A program made the position numbers and the translations under genes. A stretch of 15,247 nt of DNA from UBA11540 sp045531755. GTDB lineage: Bacteria; Bacillota; Clostridia; Oscillospirales; Ruminococcaceae. The number at the start of each line of letters is the position of its first letter. Position 1 is the stretch's first letter. The notes under the pieces are model-generated. The model did no database searches. It had not been told where the DNA came from and saw nothing but the letters and a program-made list of their open reading frames with translations. Shown piece by piece: positions 1 to 5,306 of the stretch. The stretch spans positions 1 through 15,247 of the forward strand of contig JAZSEP010000078.1 in the NCBI GenBank assembly GCA_045531755.1, given 5' to 3'.

Positions 1-907
1 AGTACTTTCTGTGGCTGACCTTATGCACCTCGTCAAGAAGCCACTGGGGTGTAACAAAATTCTCGGGAGATTCCAAATACATATCCACAGCAGTGCGGTA
101 TGCATTAGTTACTACTGCAACATAGTACGCAGACTTTGCTCTGCCCTCTATCTTCAGGCTTGTAATTCCCGCCTCGCAAAGCTTGTCTATATGCTCTATC
201 ATACACATATCTTTGGCATTGAGGATATATGTACCTTTTTCGTCCTCGAAAACCTTAAAATATTCGCCTTCTCGTTTTTCTTCCATCAGATAATATCCCC
301 AACGGCAAGGCTGTGCGCACTCACCGCGGTTTGCATCACGCGCAACGAGATACTGCGAAAGCATACATCTGCCCGAAAAAGACATACACATCGCTCCGTG
401 AACAAACGCTTCAATTTCGAGGTCTTTGGGAGTATTTTTGCGAATAGTGATTATATCCTCAAAACTGAGCTCGCGTGCAAGAACCACCCTTTTGGCTCCA
501 AGCTTATATAGTTCATTTGCCGTGAGATAGTTCATTACTCCCGCTTGCGTAGAGATGTGAATTTCCATATCAGGAACAACGCGTTTTGCCGCCATGAGTA
601 TTCCTATATCCGCTACTATCAAAGCATCAACGTTAGATTCCTGCGCAAACCTCAAAAAGTCGTCAAGACTGTCAATTTCGGCATTAGTAGGGACTGTATT
701 ACAGGTAAGATAAACCTTAACACCGTTTTCGTGTGCAAAATCTACGGCTTTTTTGAGCTCTTCTCCGCCGAATTTCGCCGCAGAACTCCTCATTCCAAAT
801 TTATCAGCGCCAAGGTAAACAGCATCCGCGCCAAAGCGAACCGCCATTTCAAGCCTTTCAAAATCGCCTGCAGGCGCTAATATTTCAGGTTTGAATCTAT
901 TTTCCAA
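1..907 (-). CDS. U32-family protein (TrhP/YrrO-like tRNA uridine hydroxylase subunit), 3' end missing
   Basis: Partial gene; the C-terminus lies beyond the left edge. About 302 residues are visible. The N-terminal KPEILAPAGD and the block EAFVHGAMCMSFSGRCMLSQ (residues 166-185) are the U32 signature, followed by GECAQPCRW and SLKIEGRAK. Cysteines 174, 181, 197 and 235 have spacing close to that of the iron-sulfur cysteines known in the U32 protein UbiU; C201 is extra. Despite the historical name 'peptidase U32', relatives such as E. coli TrhP and B. subtilis YrrN/YrrO act in 5-hydroxylation of tRNA wobble uridine, and this role is inferred here. The visible part ends in KVSHRKY, which suggests the longer, YrrO-like form. 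Start: I prefer TTG at 907, because GGAGG at 919-915 sits 7 nt before it; the in-frame ATG at 913 would leave only 1 nt. The gene lies downstream of mltG, as in Bacillus. Confidence 0.9.
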   Translation of the reverse strand, partial: MENRFKPEILAPAGDFERLEMAVRFGADAVYLGADKFGMRSSAAKFGGEELKKAVDFAHENGVKVYLTCNTVPTNAEIDSLDDFLRFAQESNVDALIVADIGILMAAKRVVPDMEIHISTQAGVMNYLTANELYKLGAKRVVLARELSFEDIITIRKNTPKDLEIEAFVHGAMCMSFSGRCMLSQYLVARDANRGECAQPCRWGYYLMEEKREGEYFKVFEDEKGTYILNAKDMCMIEHIDKLCEAGITSLKIEGRAKSAYYVAVVTNAYRTAVDMYLESPENFVTPQWLLDEVHKVSHRKY

Positions 908-914
908 AACCATT

Positions 915-919
915 CCTCC
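915..919 (-). promoter_or_regulatory. Ribosome binding site deciding the U32 gene start
   Basis: The minus strand reads GGAGG here. It is 1 nt from the ATG at 913-911 but 7 nt from the TTG at 907-905, which favours the TTG as the true start. Confidence 0.6.
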
Positions 920-931
920 GTTCAAGCAGGA

Positions 932-959
932 ACTTCACACCGCAAAAGCGGTGTGAAGT
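932..959. other. Perfect 12-bp hairpin between mltG and the U32 gene
   Basis: ACTTCACACCGC (932-943), a four-base loop and GCGGTGTGAAGT (948-959) form a perfect inverted repeat. It begins 4 nt after the mltG stop codon and ends 12 nt before the U32 ribosome binding site. On the minus strand no U-tract follows, so it is not a classical intrinsic terminator. It may protect or process the transcript 3' of mltG, attenuate downstream expression or stall polymerase. The structure is read directly from the sequence; its role is unknown. Confidence 0.75.
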
Positions 960-963
960 CAGT

Positions 964-2385
964 TTAATCTTTGGTTGTTGTTCCGTGAACAGTATCGCCA
1001 ACTCTTTCGGCCTTTGCAATGTTGTTCTGATGTCCGCGAAGAGTAGATGCATAGTAAAAATCTCCGTTTACGTCAGTTACAAAGTAGTAATAAGACGTTT
1101 CATCAGGATAAAGAGCAGCCTTTATTGCTTCGAGTCCCGGATTCGTTATACATCCAACCGGCAATCCTTCACACTCGTAGGTGTTATAAGCGTCAAGTAC
1201 TGCCTGATTCTTCTTTTCAAGGTTGTTAGCTATTGTATCGTAAGCATAGAAATAGGTAACGTCAGATTGTAGCTTTGTGAAGTCGTAGGTATCGCGCAAA
1301 CGGTTATGGAAGACCGACGAAACCTTGTACATATCCTCAAGGTAGGACGCTTCTTCCTGAATCATAGAAGCAAGAACCATAGTTTCGTGTAACGTCATTC
1401 CCATTTCCTTCATTCGCTCCGTGAGCTGAGAGGTCATAACCTTTTGCTGGAAATCTCTGAGGAAACGCTTCACAACAGATTTGGGGTCTTCTCCAACATA
1501 AAACTCATGCGTATTCGGGAAAATATATCCCTCAAGTCTGCAGAAAACAAGCTCATTTTCGGGAATCTCATCTTCAAATTCGAATCCGTAGGATTCCTTT
1601 GCGGCAGCTATAAAATCAGCCGCCTTACAAACCTTGTTTTCCTGTAAAAGATTAGCCACTTCAACGATGTTGAGTCCTTCCGGTATAGACACTGTAACCG
1701 TTTCAGCTTCATCATCAGTAGTTATAAGAGTGAGTATGAGCTCATCATAAGACATTTTGGAATTGAGAATGTAGTTTCCCTCTTGCACAGTTTCATCGTC
1801 ATATCTGATTCCGGCATACAGCTTAAAGGTTGAAGAATGTTCTATTATTCCTGCCTTTGCCAAGGATTTTGCAATCTTTGACACGGTCGTCTGGCTTCCA
1901 ACGTTTATCGCGTATTCTTGATCGGTCTTTGCAATTCCAAAGACGTCACGGGCAGTATTTATAATAAACACCGAAAGGAAAACAGACACTAACAGAACAC
2001 ATGCGACATAGATAAAAGAAGACAATGTTCCGCTTTTCTGTGTTCCTTGCTGTTGAAGCTCTTTCTCGAGGTCAATGTTTCTGGTAGCGAACTCGTCTGT
2101 TGCCATATCAGGCTTGACAGGGGTTACCTTAGGACCTGTAAATCTATCCACACGAACAAATTCTTCATCTGTTTGTTCGGAAAAATCATCGTCCTTGATA
2201 TTAATAACAAAATCCTGTCGGCGTTTGGGTACGACGAGCTCTTCCTCTTCCTTAACGGGAGAAGACTCTTCTTTTTCTTCAACAGGCTCCTGCGGTTTTT
2301 GAGTCTTTTGCTCTGCCTCGATTTTCTTCAGCAGTTCTTCGAAATCAACGTTAGGACGGTTATTCTGTCCGTTGGAATTATCCAT
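964..2385 (-). CDS. mltG: Endolytic murein transglycosylase MltG (YceG family)
   Basis: Cleaves nascent peptidoglycan glycan strands at the outer face of the cytoplasmic membrane, acting as a terminase for strand elongation. The product is 473 residues: an acidic, low-complexity cytoplasmic segment of about 120 residues (very Glu/Lys-rich at 35-50), one membrane helix near 122-143, then a LysM-like subdomain and the YceG catalytic domain. Recognisable blocks are LEGYIFPN (284-291), LASMIQEEA (338-346, whose second Glu, E345, I take as the catalytic acid by family alignment), FHNRL, and YNTY followed by GLPVGCITNPG (400-417). E. coli MltG is 340 residues; the extra length is the N-terminal tail, common in Firmicutes. 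Start: the ATG at 2385 has AGGAG 7 nt upstream; an in-frame ATG at 2406 has no such site. The stop of the upstream gene lies 32 nt away, so co-transcription is likely. Confidence 0.95.
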   Translation of the reverse strand: MDNSNGQNNRPNVDFEELLKKIEAEQKTQKPQEPVEEKEESSPVKEEEELVVPKRRQDFVINIKDDDFSEQTDEEFVRVDRFTGPKVTPVKPDMATDEFATRNIDLEKELQQQGTQKSGTLSSFIYVACVLLVSVFLSVFIINTARDVFGIAKTDQEYAINVGSQTTVSKIAKSLAKAGIIEHSSTFKLYAGIRYDDETVQEGNYILNSKMSYDELILTLITTDDEAETVTVSIPEGLNIVEVANLLQENKVCKAADFIAAAKESYGFEFEDEIPENELVFCRLEGYIFPNTHEFYVGEDPKSVVKRFLRDFQQKVMTSQLTERMKEMGMTLHETMVLASMIQEEASYLEDMYKVSSVFHNRLRDTYDFTKLQSDVTYFYAYDTIANNLEKKNQAVLDAYNTYECEGLPVGCITNPGLEAIKAALYPDETSYYYFVTDVNGDFYYASTLRGHQNNIAKAERVGDTVHGTTTKD

Positions 2386-2392
2386 ATCGCAA

Positions 2393-2397
2393 CTCCT
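2393..2397 (-). promoter_or_regulatory. Ribosome binding site of mltG
   Basis: The minus strand reads AAAAGGAGTT; AGGAG ends 7 nt before the ATG at 2385. It lies inside the reading frame that would begin at 2406, so it argues for the shorter protein. Confidence 0.7.
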
Positions 2398-2417
2398 TTT
2401 TAGCATCGTAAAAGAGG

Positions 2418-3002
2418 CTATCTGTTTGTAATCCTCAGATATCTCTCGGTTATCAACAAGTCCACAGGGATGTCATATCTTCCGTGGAAAAGACGCTGTT
2501 GCACACAATCATTATAACATATTCCTATTTTAGTTTGTGAATAATTAGTTAAAAATCTATCGTAGTACCCTTTTCCGTATCCAAGCCTGTATCCGCTGTG
2601 GTCAAAGCACAAACCCGGAACGATACAGATGCTGTTCGTCCCCTCATAGATTTCGCATTTTGACTCTATTGGCTCCAATACGCCAAACGTACCTTTTTCG
2701 AGATCATCAAAGCCGTTGATTAAATAGAAATCCATTGTTGTAGTTTCGGGTCTGCACTTGGGAACGGCCACCTTTTTTCCATCTTCCAATGCTTTTGTTA
2801 TTAAAAACCTCGTATCTACCTCAACTGACGTCGACACGTAGCAGAGTATCGTTTCGGCATTTTTGTATTGGTAGGTACGCATAAGCCGCGAAACAATGTC
2901 ACCGTCAAGCTTGTTTTTCTGCTCAGGCGTATATCCAAAACGAATTGCCTTGAACTTTTCTCTGAGTTTGATTTTATACTCTCTTATATTTTTTATTTGC
3001 AT
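2418..3002 (-). CDS. 5-formyltetrahydrofolate cyclo-ligase (MTHFS / YqgN family)
   Basis: ATP-dependent conversion of 5-formyltetrahydrofolate to 5,10-methenyltetrahydrofolate, a salvage step in one-carbon metabolism in the cytosol. The 194-residue length is typical. The N-terminal KIKLREKFKAIR, the ILCYVSTSVEVDT strand (52-64), GTFGVLEP (104-111), the signature GYRLGYGKGYYDRF (137-150) and DIPVDLLITE near the C-terminus all match the family. The ATG at 3002 overlaps the last 10 nt of the DJ-1-family gene upstream, and AAGGA lies about 9 nt before it, so translation is probably coupled. mltG follows after a short gap. Confidence 0.95.
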   Translation of the reverse strand: MQIKNIREYKIKLREKFKAIRFGYTPEQKNKLDGDIVSRLMRTYQYKNAETILCYVSTSVEVDTRFLITKALEDGKKVAVPKCRPETTTMDFYLINGFDDLEKGTFGVLEPIESKCEIYEGTNSICIVPGLCFDHSGYRLGYGKGYYDRFLTNYSQTKIGICYNDCVQQRLFHGRYDIPVDLLITERYLRITNR

Positions 3003-3532
3003 AGAAGTTTTTCCTTAAGCGATGCTACTGCTTCTTCTCCTTTGAGTACTCTGACAAGCTCAAAAGCAAAATCCGATGCAACTCCGGCGCTTCTTGCGGT
3101 GATGATATTGCCATCCACACAAACAGGGGCACCGGTAACGTCAGCCCCTAAAAGTTTATCTTCAAAGCCAACGAAGCAGGTAGCTTTTTTACCTCTGAGA
3201 AGACCTTTTTCACCAAGAATCATTGGTGCTGCACAGATTGCGGCAACAGGCTTTGAATTGTGCATCAATACGTCAACTGCGTTTTGTACATATCTATCCG
3301 CCTGAAGATTCGGAGTTCCCGGCCAACCACCCGGCAAAACTACCATATCGGCATTTTCGGGATTTGCCTCAGAGGCAAGAATATCAGCTTTAACAGTTAT
3401 ATTATGCGAACCTGTTATCTCTTTTTTATCTACACCTGCGGTTACAACCTCAACACCCGCACGGCGAAGAAAATCAATCGGCGTGAGCGCTTCTACCTCT
3501 TCAAAGCCATCGGCAAGAAAAACGTATACCAT
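2993..3532 (-). CDS. DJ-1/PfpI (ThiJ/YajL) family protein
   Basis: A 179-residue protein of the DJ-1 branch of the class I glutamine amidotransferase-like superfamily. The opening VYVFLADGFEEVEALTPIDF carries the conserved Glu (E14), and AAICAAPMIL supplies the nucleophile-elbow Cys (C100). The position matching the active-site His of human DJ-1 (H126) is Phe here (CFVGFED), as far as I can align by eye. Family members have been proposed to act as glyoxalases, deglycases, chaperones or redox sensors, so no specific reaction is assigned. GGAGG lies 6 nt before the ATG. The GNAT gene ends 12 nt upstream, and the folate gene overlaps its 3' end, so it is in the middle of the operon. Confidence 0.92.
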   Translation of the reverse strand: MVYVFLADGFEEVEALTPIDFLRRAGVEVVTAGVDKKEITGSHNITVKADILASEANPENADMVVLPGGWPGTPNLQADRYVQNAVDVLMHNSKPVAAICAAPMILGEKGLLRGKKATCFVGFEDKLLGADVTGAPVCVDGNIITARSAGVASDFAFELVRVLKGEEAVASLKEKLLCK

Positions 3533-3544
3533 AAATATCCTCCG

Positions 3545-4375
3545 TTATAACCTGTTTTCAAATCCATCCAAAAGAAAATTCGCATACAACTCGTTACAAA
3601 AATTTAAATCGTATTTTTTCAAAAGCGCATACGAATGTTTTTGTGTACCATCTAAAGAAACGTATATAGCTTTATCTGCACAAAACGCCTTCATAATAGC
3701 TTGTGAAATATCGGCGACAGACTTACAGCCTGTTATCTCATTAATTATAACACAATCAGCTTTATTATGGCAAATACAAAATGCACTTTGGTTGTCATTG
3801 CTGATTTTCACAAGATGTGCGCCGTCGTTTGTCAAATCATTGCACACGTAATTAAAAAAGCTTTCACCGTGACAAACCGTGCTTTTTCGGCTTTTCCATA
3901 TATTAAAAATCTCTTTTGAGGTGGTTTTTTGAATTTCGAAATCTGAGTTTTGCTCTGTCTTTTCAAGCTCCGTAGTAGACAGGTGGATTTCATTATCAAA
4001 CCCACGGGAATTATAAAAGCTTTTAAGTGCATCATAGGACTCAGGCACAACCAAAGCGAAGGAAAAACCTTGATTTACGAGGGTTCTATCAACATATTCA
4101 AGAAGTCTCGAGGCTATTCCCCGTCCCCTGTGATTTTTCTCAACCGCAAGCGCATAGATATAGCCACCCTTTTTGCCGTTTGCTGTCACATCAAAAACAC
4201 TGACAATTCCCAAAACCCGTCCGTCTTCACGATAGACGTAGTTAGTGGCACCCGATAGGGTCAAAAAACGATGAACGTATTCTTGGGTGTCGCCAAAAGC
4301 CTGTGACCATATACCGACAAAAGCTTTTTTCTCGTGTTCCTCAATCAATCCAATCAAAAGCTCATCTCTTCTCAA
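3545..4375 (-). CDS. GNAT-family N-acetyltransferase with a degenerate second half
   Basis: Residues 1-135 form a GNAT fold: IWSQAFGD early, YVYREDGRVLGIVSVF, then the acetyl-CoA loop ALAVEKNHRGRGIASRLL (RGRGIA at 83-88) and YNSRGF. Residues 140-276 show no acetyl-CoA motif and may be a degenerate second GNAT-like domain, ending NELYANFLLDGF. The acceptor is unknown; the position next to envelope-sugar genes would allow an envelope substrate, but this is only context. The start codon is TTG at 4375, the first start after an in-frame TAG. It overlaps the upstream glycosyltransferase by 14 nt and has no convincing ribosome binding site, so re-initiation after the upstream stop is likely. Later in-frame TTG codons (4357, 4348) cannot be excluded. 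Confidence 0.85.
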   Translation of the reverse strand: MRRDELLIGLIEEHEKKAFVGIWSQAFGDTQEYVHRFLTLSGATNYVYREDGRVLGIVSVFDVTANGKKGGYIYALAVEKNHRGRGIASRLLEYVDRTLVNQGFSFALVVPESYDALKSFYNSRGFDNEIHLSTTELEKTEQNSDFEIQKTTSKEIFNIWKSRKSTVCHGESFFNYVCNDLTNDGAHLVKISNDNQSAFCICHNKADCVIINEITGCKSVADISQAIMKAFCADKAIYVSLDGTQKHSYALLKKYDLNFCNELYANFLLDGFENRL

Positions 4376-5303
4376 TAGTTTCTATGATATACCTTGGACG
4401 ACGCTTGACTTCCTTGTATATCTTACCGATATACTCGCCTATAACTCCGAGCGAAAGAAGCTGTATTCCACCTATCATCCAAATAGATGCCATAAGAGTT
4501 GTCCAACCTTGAACCGTAGAACCAAAAAGCTTCATTATCAACAAAACTATTATCGATATAAGTGAAGCCAGAAAAATCAAAAAGCCCAACGATGTTATTA
4601 TGCGTATCGGGCGAACCGAGAAGGAAGTGATACCGTCAAAAGCAAAAGACAGCATTTTTTTGAGAGGATATTTGCTTTCGCCCGCAAATCTTTCATTTCT
4701 CTCGTACTCAACAACGTCCCATTTAAAGCCAATCAGCGGAACTATACCACGCAAAAAGAGATTTACTTCATCATACTGTTCAAGAGCGTCCAAGGCCCTT
4801 TTGCTCATAAGCCTGTAATCCGCGTGATTGTAGATTATATCTACACCCAAAAGCTTCATAAATTTGTAGAAGCCTTGCGCTGTAACACGCTTGAACATTG
4901 TATCCTTTTTTCTGCTGGATCTCACACCGTAGACTATGTCGTTACCTTGATTGTACTTCTCTACAAAGGCATCGACAGCGTCAATATCATCCTGCAGATC
5001 CGCATCCATAGATATAACACAGTCTGCATACTGCTTCGCCGTCATAAGACCTGCCAAAAGCGCATTCTGGTGACCACGGTTTTTCGAGAGCTTAACTCCT
5101 GAAAAAACACTGTCCTCTTTGACAAGACCGCTGATAATCTCCCACGTTTTATCGCGACTTCCATCATCGACAAACATCACGCGGCTATCGTCATCTATTA
5201 AATTATTCTCTTTGAGAGAGAGCATCTTTTCTCTGAGCCTTGAGGACGTTTCGAAAAGGACCTCCTCCTCGTTATAGCACGGGACAACAATATAAAGTGT
5301 CAT
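4362..5303 (-). CDS. GT2 polyprenyl-phosphate glycosyltransferase (DPM1/GtrB/CsbB-like)
   Basis: Transfers a sugar from a nucleotide donor to undecaprenyl phosphate at the cytoplasmic face. It has 313 residues. The GT-A catalytic domain shows VVPCYNEEE (6-14), FVDDGSRD (44-51), LSKNRGHQNALLAG, the metal-binding DADLQDD (100-106), ADYRLMS (161-167) and ERNERFAGESKYPLKKM (from 201), the signature of the GtrB/CsbB/YkcC group. Two membrane helices follow, near 233-257 and 267-290, then a basic tail. The sugar cannot be read from the sequence. AAGGA sits 9 nt before the ATG, and the YfhO-type gene stops only 3 nt upstream. In B. subtilis CsbB supplies lipid-linked GlcNAc to YfhO for lipoteichoic acid decoration; the same pairing here suggests an analogous role. 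Confidence 0.93.
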   Translation of the reverse strand: MTLYIVVPCYNEEEVLFETSSRLREKMLSLKENNLIDDDSRVMFVDDGSRDKTWEIISGLVKEDSVFSGVKLSKNRGHQNALLAGLMTAKQYADCVISMDADLQDDIDAVDAFVEKYNQGNDIVYGVRSSRKKDTMFKRVTAQGFYKFMKLLGVDIIYNHADYRLMSKRALDALEQYDEVNLFLRGIVPLIGFKWDVVEYERNERFAGESKYPLKKMLSFAFDGITSFSVRPIRIITSLGFLIFLASLISIIVLLIMKLFGSTVQGWTTLMASIWMIGGIQLLSLGVIGEYIGKIYKEVKRRPRYIIETIEKR

Positions 5304-5306
5304 ACT

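Noticed and set aside
11..880. Open plus-strand frames antisense to the U32 gene
   Set aside because: They lie opposite a clear U32-family reading frame and have no recognisable protein features or ribosome binding sites.
2386..2417. Possible promoter between the folate cyclo-ligase gene and mltG
   Set aside because: The 32-nt gap holds only the mltG ribosome binding site and no -10/-35 pair that I can support.
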